A stretch of DNA of 64,000 nt from Pycnopodia helianthoides (lineage: Eukaryota; Echinodermata; Asteroidea; Forcipulatida; Asteriidae): positions 9,129,195-9,193,194 of the forward strand of contig CM063249.1 in assembly GCA_032158295.1 (NCBI GenBank), written 5' to 3'. This document shows, piece after piece, positions 45,129 to 57,399 of this stretch. How positions within the stretch are numbered: position 1 is the stretch's first letter; each line of letters begins with the position of its first letter. The notes under the pieces were generated by a model. It saw only the letters and a program-made list of their open reading frames with translations. It did not search any database and was not told the DNA's origin. A program made the translations under genes and the position numbers.

Positions 45129-48100
45129 ACCCCATTTCGACCCTATGTATGTGCAGGTAACTATCTTTTTGGGCAGTTTTTAGACGACCTTGTCCCCTTA
45201 GCAGTCAAGCTGCCCATGCAGTCGTTAGTAAACCTGTAGTGCAGAGCCAATTTTTTTAACAAACACTGCAAGAAGTAACACATCATTTAGCTTTTGCTTA
45301 TTTTTGTTATTACATATAAGGTTTATGTACACTGCAAGAAGGAGCACATTTAGCTTTTGCTTATGTTTGTTTTACATATGTAAGGTTATAGGTTCAATTT
45401 CTGTTCCAGTCAATTTTTCTTATTAGAAAAACTGGTGGCCAGCTAAAATGCCATAAACTTTACACTATTGGGACTGGTTACCTGTTTATTTTTCGCTTGG
45501 GAAAGTAATTCGCTCAGCATTGTTATGAAACTGGGCCCAGTGTCAAAGTTTCTGTGTTAGGCTAAGTAATCCACTCGGCACCTAGTAACATTTTTGTTTG
45601 TAAAAAGAGGTCACCAGGCAAAGGTTCATGCTACGTGTACATAGGTTATGCCTGGTTCTCTTTACATCTTTGCTTAAGATGCTGATGATGTTTCCTGCCC
45701 ACGTGGCTCTTGGGATACACTGTAACGCACAAGTACAAACAACCTCAGCATGAAGGTCATGACCTTATTTTAAATAGAGGTTCCACAACTGGGTCTGTCA
45801 ACATGTGTCGACTCCATTTTAATGCTGGCCCAAAGTTCATGTTTTACAACACAAAGTCAAACTCCATTTAAAGGGAACAATTGCTTCTGAAAATGCACCC
45901 AAAGTTCTCAAAACTCTTGGAATTATAGTTGGGTATGGTGAAAGTGCTATGTACAAATTGCTGTTAGGACACATCACTTCACAGCGAACTTCTCTGATGG
46001 AAATAGTTGTCCTTGCAGGCCTGATACTGTACGGAGCCAACAGAGGCAGCAAATGCCTCCATGCTCCTTGTGACCGCTTGGTGCCCTTTGAAATATTTCC
46101 CCAGAAGTTTCTTTCTCATAGAGGTGCCCTTTACTTAAAGACAAACTGCCTTACCCTGATAAGGACCAAGTATCAGGCTTGCCCTTGTACACTATTACAG
46201 AGTCCAATGTCATGGAGCTGCTCAAGCACAAAAAGTAGCTAAAAAAATATTACTTTTCAGATATGCATGTAGGTCATCAACCAATATACCATTTCCCATG
46301 TCCTATTTGTGACTGGTTTCCTGCTAAATTTCGCTTAGCAGACATTTGTTATTAAGCGATTTTTTCTGCTAAAGCAGCTCTATGAAATTGGCCCCTGCAA
46401 GTCGTATAACTTCATTGGTGCAGCAGTTGTTCACTTTCTAAAGTGCATTACTGTGAAGAATAAGCATAGATGTTCTACAAAGGAAGCAATGGTTTTTAAA
46501 CAGTTATCGTTGGGGGTGGGGGGGGGTGGAAGGCCTACTGTTATTCTGAAACATGACTCCAGTTCCACGTAATTTTAGTGTCGCCCAATATTGAGCCCTT
46601 TTTGACCCTAGCAGGGACTCTGTACATGTATGTGGTTTTGGCGCCATGCATGGGTTTTGGGTCAGTCACTTACTTTCATTTGGATGAATTCCAATACTGT
46701 ACCATCCCTTTAACCATTTGGTGAACATATTATGGAGAAAACTATGATACCCCCTGTGGTTTTTCAGCAACCCTGTTTTATAGGCACATTTGTATATGAA
46801 CCATGTCAAAGCAACCTGGATTATATTGCCCATCGTATTTACATGTATAGGCCTGTTGGCTTTATAGGAAAAAAATATACACAGTTGTTGTAGAAGAGGA
46901 TTAAGGTTTCGCATTGTGTAGCTGTATTTTTGGCCAGAAGGGTAGGCAGAGAGCCAAGGTGTTTACCGGGATCTACCAGGGTTCCATTTCATACAGCTGC
47001 CTTTGAGCAGACCAAAGTGCTGAACAATTTTCTGCTATGCAAATAAAGGCGGATTACCAACCACAAATGGTTCTCATATGACATGGACCCAATTTCATGA
47101 AGCTGCTAAGCAGAAAATACTGCTCAGCAAATTTCTTTGCTGAGCAAAAAAAAATTAGTGGGGCACCAGTCGTAATATTTAAAACTTCATGGAATTTTGG
47201 CTGGTAACCTGTTGCTGCTAAGCAAGATTTTTTCTGTGCTTAGCAATGTTTTAATTTTTTCGTTTAAGGGTTTGTGAAATTTGGCAATGGTGTTTTGATG
47301 GTGACTTTTCCTTCTAAGCAAGATTTTGTTGTACTTTGCTAAACTTTTCGCTTTAAAGCAGCTCTATGAAATTAGGCAGTAAAAACAGGTTGAATGTCCA
47401 ACTTTTCTGTAAATTGACTGACAGGGCATCCAAATTGCTCACTAACAATACTTTAAACCTAAATAACAGAAAAATCAACCTGTCCAAATTCAAAACAATT
47501 TGCACAAAAGAGATCCAGACACCCCTCTGGCTCTATGATTTGTTCCTAATTTCAAGGTTTTCTCAAAACCTCCTCTGAGCATTGACATTTTTTTTAAAGA
47601 AGTAAAGCAGTCACCAAAGGGAGAAGGGAGTAGTCCACATTGTGTCTAAACCTGTAGTTTTGTATTTCTGGTGATGCAAAGCGTCTTCTGACCTCCTAAA
47701 CTGTCATTTGTGGGAGGTTCTGGGTCTAGAATAAGGAGGAACCCAGGCCTTGAGCAAGTTTTCTGGAATTTCACATTTTGTCAAATGTCATCCCTGAGGG
47801 AGTCCTTTCATGTTGACCCCAGACAGGGATGTTTGTTACCCTGAAGCCATTTATGTCTGATTCCTTGCACACGAGTACCAACATTGATGATAACGTGTGT
47901 CCAGAATATGTTATCCTTCAGTTGGTTTCAGCACACATTATCTCTGTGTGAGAACAATTTGAATGTTATGTATGCCAACAAGTCTGTGTTTTTAGCCACT
48001 TGATTTATCTTCATTTAAAGTGAACGGTTGGAAGCATGAGGGCTGGGGCTCTTGGGTTTAATATCTTGGAATTCACCTTTTGATAAAATTACTGTGTTTT

Positions 48101-49190
48101 CATAAAAACTCTTCAAGAGTCAGATAGAGTTTGAGGATGATGTAGGGAAATTCCCTAGGTATGCATGTGTGCATGAATAATGTGTAGCTAGTTTAAGAGC
48201 TATGCCGGAACTGTTTGTTTATCTCTGAACATCAGATGTTGTTGTGGCCACGTTTTAAATTTGTACATGCTACTATTAAGGTATGATACATAGTTGGGTA
48301 TTACCAACAAGAGTGAATTAAAAATAAATGATAATACTTTTATATTAAGTTTATACAAGTAACAATACTCCTGAGAAATTTATTCTCTGAAATGTTGCAA
48401 TGTGAAGGCAAATTGTTCTTATGACCCCGGTTCGAATCCCACCTCAGACTTGGAACTTTGCCTGGTTGCCTGGAAATTTCCCCATTTGGGGTTTTCCTCC
48501 CACATGTGAAACTGAACATTTCTTCTTGTTTCCTATTCACTATCCTGGTAATGGCGCTTGCCCCGTTGGATGTGTCATAAAATAAATAAGTAAATAAACA
48601 AATAAATTTCTTAATTTGAATTATCCGAAGCAGATGCAAATGTTTCACGAGCAATGATATGGTATGGATAAAAGCCCTGTCAAAACATAAATCATTAATA
48701 TCCAAATCCTTCCCAATTGCCAAAGTGAAGGATTTAGAAGGACTGAGGGCTGTAGGCCCAAATAATAATTGCTCATCACTGGGACAGGCATTCCAATAAT
48801 ATCCAAGTCCAAACAATTTGGTGTGGAGTGACACAGTAGAAGAGGATATGGGAGGATTGAGGCCACATGCTAGCAAGAATGCCTCGTCTGTAAGGATTGC
48901 AGTCTGCATTCATTTTCCCAGATTGATTGGGTGGTGTATTTATTGAAGTGCTGTTCTTTTTCCCAATTATATCACGCCTTAAAATAGAATCTTTGGAGTA
49001 TATCGTGTGTACAACATTGGTGAAATTATTATGTTCATTGATTAAATATTGCATCAAAAGCTGTGGAGATGTTTTGGATGACAACTAGTGTTAGACCTTT
49101 TTTACTTTTGATTATGATGAAATTAGTATGCAATGTTAACGTCTTTGTATTTTAGGGTGGTGCTAGAGAGGTTTGCAGTACCACAAGTTT
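45129..49190. other. Region downstream of TMX2, repeat-rich, no gene supported
   Basis: It holds further GGGCCC-family MITE copies at about 45,430-45,540, 46,199-46,396 and 46,976-47,375, a CAGGCCTG-type repeat at 46,015-46,200, and a plus-strand SINE of the 2,270 family at 48,410-48,600 (CCCGGTTCGAATCCCACC). The minus-strand open frame of 189 codons at 48,340-48,909 covers that SINE and is not taken as a gene. Part of 45,129 onward must be TMX2 3' UTR; its end is not clear (an AATAAA is at 49,980). Confidence 0.5.
46199..46396. mobile_element. GGGCCCAATTTCATAGAGCTGC-family MITE
   Basis: Opens AGTCCAATGTCATGGAGCTG and closes AAAGCAGCTCTATGAAATTGGCCCC, with GTGACTGGTTTCCTGCTAAA inside. Confidence 0.7.
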
Positions 49191-49192
49191 AC

Positions 49193-49610
49193 TTTAAAGG
49201 GGAACTCCATGGTCAAACTCTTTTTTTGGGTGATGCACTCATTTTCCAATATAGAGTCCTTACGATTAGACCCAACTCTTACCTCACAATAAAAGTGGTG
49301 TAAATGACATTTTATTTGGTACTATTTCATAGCAAAATTTAAAACATGATGGCATTGGATGTCGACAGTAAACGGATCTGTAAATTCTACACAGGAATTT
49401 TTTCGTTCGACAAAAAGTCAAATTAAACGCTGTTTTGATTGAATCCCATAGAAACTCAGGAATGAACTAATAAATTCCCAGTAAAAGAATTAAAAGACCC
49501 ATATATTTTAAATGTGGTGTCATTGGATGTTAACAGTCTCTGTAAGAACTCTGTCTATTGGAAAGTGAGTGCATCTCAAAACTGAAGTTGACCTTGGAGC
49601 CCCTCTTTAA
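49193..49610. mobile_element. MITE with CTTTAAAGGGGAACTCCA ends
   Basis: Left end CTTTAAAGGGGAACTCCATG, right end CTTGGAGCCCCTCTTTAAG. Inner blocks ATGGCATTGGATGTCGACAG and GGTGTCATTGGATGTTAACA are direct sub-repeats. No coding capacity. Confidence 0.6.
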
Positions 49611-49724
49611 GAGTTGTGTGGGGCTCTGAAAGACCCAAGTTGTGTACGTCACACGCTGTAATTATCACAGGCAACCTAGGAGGCAACCAGCTGCAGTGCA
49701 TACAAAATGATGGCTTTGCTATTT

Positions 49725-50320
49725 AGTGTTTTAGTACTTGTACTTGGTACTCGTACTTGAGTACTACTCGAGCACCATTTTGATGACACTCATAATTGTA
49801 CGTGGCCAGCAAATACTCAATACTCGACTGAACATTGTAACCTGTATATTGCAGTCATGTACTCGATACTTGACTGAACATGTACTGGGACTCAAGTTTT
49901 GGTACATGTGGTCAAAATACTGTTGTCTAAATTATTTTGCGTTAAATTAAACTTATGCCATTGCTGTCCAAGGAACAGGAATAAAGCACTGGAAAAATAA
50001 AGTTGAAATTGATTTTGATGCATTAATGTTTGAAAGGCAGTTATCATAGCAAGCACACATTGTCATTTAAAAATTAGTCCCCAAAACAGTAAATTTGTTG
50101 ATAGCTTGTTATGCAGTATTTTTCCTGATAAAGTACTCACACTCGCACTCTTACTTGGAGATCCAAGTACATTTACTTGGTACTTGGCTGTTGGACTTGG
50201 TACTCAGTTACTCAGTACTCAGACACGTGTACTGGTAGTGTCCTAGCACTAGCCCGTACTCAAGTGCAACTCGGCCACCCTACAATTGTAGTACTCTGCA
50301 GTACTTGATACTGGACTTGG
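49725..50320. repeat. GTACT-rich low-complexity region
   Basis: Words such as GTACTTGGTACTCGTACTTG and ACTCGAGTACT recur at 49,730-49,960 and 50,100-50,320, on both sides of ordinary AT-rich DNA. The word is self-complementary, so the flanks form an imperfect inverted repeat. Confidence 0.5.
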
Positions 50321-50999
50321 AAGGACTTGAACACAACTCCGTTGCTAGCACAAGAGACAACTTCAAAACAGTGCCTTTTTACTATCCTCAAGTTAAGTTC
50401 ATGTATGTGGAAACTGAAAATTGACTTTTTGTTTCTTGTTGGAGATTGCCTGGAGCTGGTTGCCTGTGGATTGCCTGGTGTCATGACCCCAACAGCCCAA
50501 TGTTTGATAGTATGCTCTGAGGACTGTCGGAGCATATTAATCCAAACTCAGAAGGCTTACTCTACCAACTCTTGCCAAAAGGGACAGATATTCTAGTATT
50601 AGTGCTATCTAAAACCTCTGTGGAATGTACAATGTATCGCCACCTCTTGAACATGTTGAAGTGTCTAATCAACTGCTATTGATGTGATATCTAATTGTTT
50701 GTAATTTGCAATAAATTTGCCAGATGGCTCCATAATATTACAGAGAATGTAGGTTTTGCTGTTTAGTGTGTCATCTGATAAAGCAATCCTGATGGTAATG
50801 TAAGCCCTAAATCCAACTGGCACTACTGGTGTTTATTTTATTATTTAAAGTTCCCAGAAATACAGCCTATTTCCAACCCAACATACGTCTGTCCTTATCC
50901 TTTCCCATGCACCCAGGGGTAAGAACACATGAGACCCCCCAGAATTGAGGGCTTACAGTAAGTCATTGCGTCTCACCTGTGACGCGTATTCTGCTGCAG

Positions 51000-51270
51000 T
51001 GCCCAAAGTTTTGGCTACTTCCGGCTCCAAAGCATACGTTTGTGTGTGACCCGAAAATCACCCAATTCTTACGACAGAAACGGTTAATTCTGAAAAGATC
51101 TATAATAGGCCTAGTCTGTGTGTAAAAGCCAAGTGCAATTATTAAAATTTTCTTACAAAAATCTTCAAAGTAAAACTAGCTCAATGCAACTCCAATATTG
51201 TAGCCTAGACTTCTGGTAATCACTGGAGTCAGTTTGTTTGAAGTGAACGTAGCTTACAGTGAAATTACGT
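51000..51270 (+). repeat. Dispersed repeat, related to 15,740-16,010
   Basis: Contains GGCTACTTCCGGCTCCAAAG, CTCAATGCAACTCC and GTAGCTTACAGTGAAATTACG in the same order as the copy upstream of CCDC157. Confidence 0.55.
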
Positions 51271-51479
51271 CCCACCTACGAACAGCATAGGTCAGTGTCA
51301 AGTCAGATTCCCGTATAGATCTTTCTCTCAAATTTCATCGTATCTTTATGTCTTGTAGAATATAAGTATTTGTCATTTAAAGGTGCAATGGCATGGCAAC
51401 TTTATTGATTTATTTCATGCATTAAATGTACCTTTGACCTGCATGAGCTTCAAAACATTGAGGATCCGTTCCGTAATTG

Positions 51480-51700
51480 TTAAGAAAAACTATAGTACTA
51501 CGCCTGCGGGTACAAACAACCATGTATACAACTCTTTGGGGAGAAGTGTTGGTTCTGACAGTAAACTATGTTTGTCTTTCTCATGAAGACGAGCAGAGTA
51601 TACTGTTTGAAACGTCGAGACCACACCGGCTCTCCCTAGAACCAACAACCAACTAGTACTCTCAAAAGAGTTTCATACTTCGTTATACCATCTCTGCCTT
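51480..51700 (+). mobile_element. Possible Penelope-like retroelement terminal fragment
   Basis: GAAGACGAGCAGAGTATACT followed by TGTTTGAAACGTCGAGACC resembles the terminal repeats of Penelope-like elements, which often carry GAAACGTCGAG. No reverse transcriptase or GIY-YIG nuclease is visible beside it. The assignment rests on this motif alone. Confidence 0.3.
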
Positions 51701-53470
51701 ATGGTTGTACCCACCCACAAGTATGTTATGACCCACACCATGCACATATTCAAACATCACTTCTGTAATTTTCGATCGAGCAAGCCCAACATCAGCTGCA
51801 CTCTTGTGGATGATTTAAAAAAAATAAAAAAAGAGCTTTTGCTGTAGATCTTGTGTGACCTGTGTGAGTAAGTGGAGCCGCACTAAGTGAGTCAAAGACA
51901 AGATAATTCTTGATCCCGATTGTTCAGAAAAATCCTAGTGGAATTACACATTTTATGCAGCTCTTCAGATTTTCTTGTTACCAAAAATATGCAATTTGCC
52001 TTCGGAACTTTATAAAAGGAGGGGATAGACAGGCATATTTCAACACCAAGAAGAGACCATTACTCTTGGGGTGGATTTTTGTCCTTTTTCGGTTAGGATC
52101 ACGCTGTGTGTGGCGTACACGTGTACATACAGTACTGCGTGACCTACCCTTTAATACACCATGATTTGTTTGTTGGTGTCGTGTTCTTCACCCACGGAGA
52201 TCTCCGTTTGACGCTTCAATCAATCACTTTGCAGACATTACAACATTTAGAAAAATGATATGCCTTGTTCCAACTCTTGGCTGGTGTCCTACTGATAAAA
52301 GTAGAGTACACACATTATTGGTAAATGGGAAGAAGTGTACTTTTACAATTCAGTGGTTATAGGGCTGAATACAAATATGTACCGAATTATGAACGTTTGC
52401 AATTGTTATATTGTATGAGCAGTGGTACAGCAAGACATTTTAATTTTTGGGGGAGGGGGCAAGCGGAGGGAAATACATAATTTGGGGGCTATTTAATGAA
52501 TCGAACCATTCATTTGTGCACTTTTTCAATCTCATTTGGGGCAAGGGCTCTCAGCGGAGGGGGGTGCTTCCTAAGCCATCCCTCACCTGTGGTTACGCCA
52601 CTGCTGGTGAGAAATTACATGCACATATCAAAGTAATGTGAGTCAAATACATGCAAGTCTGATCATGTCCTTTTGCACTGGAAGCAAGGGAAATCACTTG
52701 TTTTAATGTTTCTAACATGGGTTTGTAAAACAGTTTGACCGGTTTGAAAGAATTTCAACAGTTTTAGTATACAGTTCTTGATAAATGGCAAGTTTTAGTG
52801 TAGGCCTAGTCACTACCCCCCCCCCCAAAAAAAATCAAATCAAATCAAATCAAATAGAAAAATAAAGAAAGAAAGAACTGTAGCCTATGAATAAATTAAA
52901 ATTAAAATTAATAAATACTTTAGATGTACGTAAATGCACCAGGGATATAGGACAATGTTATTTTGGTTTTACTTCTTACAGTGATGTGTAATATTACCAA
53001 TAAACACTGTATAGGCCTACTCGGTGCTTTCCAAGTCCTGTGGGAAAAATAAAAATCCACGGGCCATTCCGGTAGGATTCAAAACTGATTTATTACCAAC
53101 CCTCTTACCTTAGATTTGGCTGGCTTGGAAACTCAAGGTTGAATGAAATTTCCTAAAACCATCCAAACTTTTAATTAACTTAAATGAATTTTAAATTAAT
53201 TTAATTAATTTTTACTTAAGTTTACTCCTCTTTATAAAACTTACTGTTTCATCCACTAAATATTTGTTTCTTAAATGCTAAAAATGGTATGTTTCTTAAA
53301 TGCTACAAAATGGTAGTAAAGCTTTAGCCAGTGTTGTTCCATAAATTGTCTTCGGGTTATATATCCTGCAGGGGGTCACGTGAACAGCTGTCCTAAGTTT
53401 CTTGACATCTACATAGGTCAGCGACCTTCCATGGAATGAACTTGCTGTCAGTCGATGATGTTCTATGATG
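51700..53470. other. Intergenic, no gene seen
   Basis: Contains short simple repeats (AAATC at 52,834-52,855, poly-C at 52,817-52,827, AATTAA at 53,170-53,215). Open frames are short and unsupported. Confidence 0.4.
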
Positions 53471-53475
53471 ATGGT

Positions 53476-53777
53476 AAGCGTTTGTAAACCGTTTGTTATA
53501 AAATGCATGGTTAGAAACATGTTTTAAAAGTAGAATACAATGATCCACACAAATATGCCTCGAAATTGCGTGGTTTTCCTTGAACTTTGTGAACTAACAC
53601 GGTTGGCCATTTTGTGGAGTCAAAAGTTTGACTCCATAAAATGGCCGACCGTGTTAGTTCACGATGTAAAAGGAAAACCACGCAATTTCGAGGCATATTA
53701 TTTGTGTGGATCATTGTATTTTACTTAAGTTAAACATCTAACCATATGCTTTTTATAACAAACGGTTCACAAACGCT
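53476..53777. mobile_element. 302-bp palindromic MITE
   Basis: AAGCGTTTGTAAACCGTTTG at the left is mirrored by CAAACGGTTCACAAACGCTT-type sequence at the right. The inner arms (ACAATGATCCACACAAATAT, CGAAATTGCGTGGTTTTCC, AACACGGT) pair almost perfectly with almost no loop near 53,626. Opposed open frames here are mirror images and not genes. Confidence 0.85.
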
Positions 53778-55626
53778 TTTTGTAGACCAACTCGGAGGAT
53801 TCAAGGCAACGTGTACCTTTATACGCCGTCTACACTTTCCCCTGTTTTATAGAGTTACAAAGCCGAAAAGGTGATTGAGAAGCATTGCCCCTAAGCCCAT
53901 CGGTATTTGATTATATATGCTTTTTAAATGATAGTATAGGAGCAAAGGTGTAACTTGCACCAAGTGAAAAGCTGATTTTTAGACAAGGCAAAAAGTGATT
54001 AGTTTTCATCTAAAAGCTCACCGTTTAATCGTTGATGTGAGCACCAATCTTCTCGTGAAGTAGTTATGTTCAATTACTGTCATTGCAACATTTCTCTACA
54101 TAGCAAATTGTACTTCCCTTGGGCAATCTTTGGAGATTTCATTTTTCCCCGACATACTTTCATTGATGCACAAGAAGGGACAATATTTGAGTAAAAAAGA
54201 AAATACAGTTGGGGAATAATTTTCTTTTGTTTGTTGTGAAACGGGGATAAGTAAAGGCACTTGTACCTAAAATTAAAAAATTGTATGAAAAAATAAATAA
54301 GAGGACTAAATTAAATGCATTTCCAAAAATAGTGATAAATGTCGAACAAAAATATTGTTTAACACATTTACACTATTTTATAAATCACCTTTGCGAGTGC
54401 AAAATCAACGATATACTACTCCCCTAGGGGGATTTTCTTCTTTTTGCGTTACTGGAGGATAGGAACGAGTGTCTTGTGAACATGAATACCGCACAGTGTT
54501 GCCAATGGGACCGCACAGTGTTGCCAATGGGACCTCTTCCAAAATGCGTGTACTTCCAATCTATTTCACACCCATTGTTATGATGGTAGAACCCATGATA
54601 GCCCGTCAAAAGGTCATTTCTTGGAATTTTGTGGTTTCGTGCGGGAGGCAGATATTTGACTTGTTTTTGAGGGACCCACTTTCAAATAAATAGGTATGTA
54701 GTAAACTGGTGACGGGCTCTAGCGTACATCCATATCATGTTTTGGATCAGGAAAAAGGAGCTGAATGTACAGACGATTCTACGACTGAAAAGGTAATGCA
54801 TTGTGTTAAGTTTGTTATGAACGATAATAGAGCATGGTTCATTATTTTAATGTTTTGGACTCACAAACAGTAACAAAGTTATTTCGTTCAGTTTACCCTC
54901 CTATAGGGTTTTAACTTAATGCCGGAGGGCTGAATTGTTCACAGGTAGTGGTTGTGAGTGGGGCGGGGCTTGAACTTGTCATCCAAGCTTAGTAACTTAG
55001 AGGAAATTTGTGGCAATTTTATCGTCATGCTTTGAGACTTTGGAATTTCTTCTTGAAATTTTCTGAAATTATCTGAATCTGGTCCCATTCCAGTTGCAAT
55101 TGAGTATGGCGAACATTGTATTGTCATAAAAGGAATCTGTTACAAGCGGAATGAGCAATTTATTTCTTTAAAAAAAGTGCTCGCCCTGTACTCGCTGTTA
55201 AGAAACGTTCAGTGTTGTTTTATGATGTGTTAGTTTTTGTATAAAAGTAATTGTTGGAAGACTTCGTCATTTTATACGTGAATGGTGTACAATCTCTGTG
55301 AAGGATCATGCACATCTGAAATCCCTTTTATCTGAATGTCGCCATTTTGTTAATTTTGTTAAAAGAAATTATTGTGCAGAATGGAAAATGGGTCAGACAC
55401 CCTTTTCGTACACTACCAAACATCAGTCATGAATGCTATTTGCTATGATACTAAGTACTATACCGGCAGTCTTGTATAAGAGTCAAATTCTAAATGAAAA
55501 CAAATTGTTTGTTTTCCTTAATCAATTAGTGTTTTATTTTTATTCGTGAATTTTTTTCATGGTATTCCTTTAGCTAAACAAAGCTCATATTTGCTGCCTG
55601 GGGAAAGCACTCTATCTGCAATAACA

Positions 55627-57364
55627 ATGAAGCTGATAGTGTTCATTCTCATCCTCGCATTCTCTGGTAAGAATACAAAACAATACAAACATAAAAATCG
55701 TTCATTGTAACAGATGCTGTTGTTAAAACGCAATTGGACTATTTTGCTCATATTATTCTCGAGTGCATTGACCCAAATGGGGGGCACTTTTAATTTTGAC
55801 GTAAATAATTGTACTGATTAGATTCTTAATCTTGGGTAACAAGACGACAAAACATTTTGAAATCTAGCAAGTCAAGTCAATATTTGATTAGAAAGACATT
55901 TACACCACATTTTTCTTGATAGAATAAACTACAGAGGGCATGCAAAAAATCAATTCTAATAGTCCCCCTTCTTCGATTTTAATTTCATTACCAAATCTAA
56001 ACACCTAACTAAGGCCGGACACACTTTTGGTAGCTGTCAAAGACTAGTATCCTCACTTGGTGTATCCCAGCTTATGTATAAAATAACAAACTTGTGAAAA
56101 TTTTGGCTCAATTGGTAACTGAAATGAAAGAAAAACACCCTTGTTGCATATAAGTGTGTGCTTTCAAATGCCCGAGGGAGAGGCTTTATGCCTGAAGCCT
56201 TTCTCAGATTCAAATATACTACATTACTTTAGAGGGAGTCGTTTCTCACAATGTTTTAAGCTACCAGCAGCTCTCAGGTGATCCTTACCAAGTAATTTGG
56301 GGGGGGGGGGTAATGTATTTCTTGAGTAATTACCCAAAACATCCACTGCCTTTAACTAATAACCAAACCGTTTTAATGTCTGTTATAATATTACTGCCAT
56401 TATGTTTCACATTTTTTGTTTTTTTTATAATTAGGACAAGCTGAATGCCTAGATTGTTACACGTGTACGTATGGGATAGACTCGCCAACAGACACCGTTG
56501 GGTGTGCCAACCCTTTCCAAATTGACGGGCCGCATGTTGTGAAAACTGGATGTAGCGAAGGCATTTCAGATCCCCTATGCGCGGTAACAAAACTCTAGTT
56601 TTTGAATTGCATCTCGAAAAATGTTCCGACCAAAAGTTTCATTGTCTTCAAACTTAAACATGAAAACCCCTTAAAACGCTGACATTTTATGACGTCATGA
56701 TTATTTTTAAGCAACCCATTAATAATACTTGTTTTAACATTTATTATGAAGTAAATCTTGGCCAATTTTGTTTATTTATTCATTTTACTTCTTTTTTTAA
56801 AATTCTTATTTATTTAATTATCTTGTTTGTTGTTGTTTTTATTTATTTATTTTATTTATTATTTATGTGTTATTATTATTAATGCTTTTTTAGGGGGGCA
56901 AGCGTCAATATACGTGTTCGTGTTTTTAAACAGATATTAATCAATTTTTAGGTATACAGTTTGAATAAGTAACAATCTTTCCATTATAATTTTTTTCTTG
57001 TTTAAATGTGTACGTGTTGTATCATAAAGTGCCATGTAAGCTCGGGAATTTTCAATATATGCCCTTTGGGTGTGTTTTGTAGTGCGAGAAGACTGCAATT
57101 ATCTGTTCATTTTCTTCCTATGTCTGATGAGGTACTTTTGCTTTTGTATTTTAGACAAGGCGTGAATATAAAAACGGCAAAGTGGATACTGTGGCCCGAT
57201 ATTGTTTCCCAAAGAGTGCCTGCCCCGACCCGAATGGCTGCCAAACCACCGGTGAGGTCAACATCTGCTGCTGTAACACCGACTACTGCAACGGAAGTGC
57301 CACCATTTTCGCTGTCAATTTCCTCACAATTGCAGGGTCACTTATAATGGTGTTGGCAATTTAA
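55627..57364 (+). CDS. Ly6/uPAR-domain, probably GPI-anchored, secreted-route protein
   Basis: Three exons: 55627-55666, 56435-56583 and 57155-57364 (TAA), phases 1 and 0, GT-AG junctions, 132 residues. Exon 1 is a signal peptide start (MKLIVFILILAFSG). The mature part begins near residue 17 (ECLDCYTC, the LU-domain N-terminal pattern) and closes with ICCCNTDYCNGS, the C-terminal CCxxxxCN signature. After this comes a hydrophobic tail (FLTIAGSLIMVLAI), the usual GPI-attachment signal, with an attachment site probably at G110/S111. Thirteen cysteines are present (18, 21, 24, 37, 53, 62, 80, 86, 92, 101, 102, 103, 108), more than the usual eight to ten and odd in number. AATAAA is at 57,386. 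The intron-exon plan is that of Ly6 genes. Ligand and tissue are unknown. Confidence 0.88.
56010..56355. mobile_element. TTTAAAGGC-family MITE in Ly6 gene intron 1
   Basis: Minus orientation relative to 16,677-17,028: it contains AGACTAGTATCCTCACTTGG, TAACAAACTTGTGAAAATTT and ends CCACTGCCTTTAA. It includes a G12 run at 56,299. Confidence 0.65.
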
Positions 57365-57383
57365 AAACAGCATAGGCCATTAT

Positions 57384-57393
57384 TAAATAAAGA
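57384..57393 (+). terminator. Polyadenylation signal of the Ly6-type gene
   Basis: AATAAA occurs at 57,386-57,391, about 20 bases after the stop codon, in an A-rich setting. This makes a very short 3' UTR. Confidence 0.6.
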
Positions 57394-57399
57394 GAATTT

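Noticed and set aside
48340..48909. Minus-strand open frame of 189 codons
   Set aside because: It runs through a SINE (GGTTCGAATCCC box at 48,430) and AT-rich simple sequence; no domain, no splice context.
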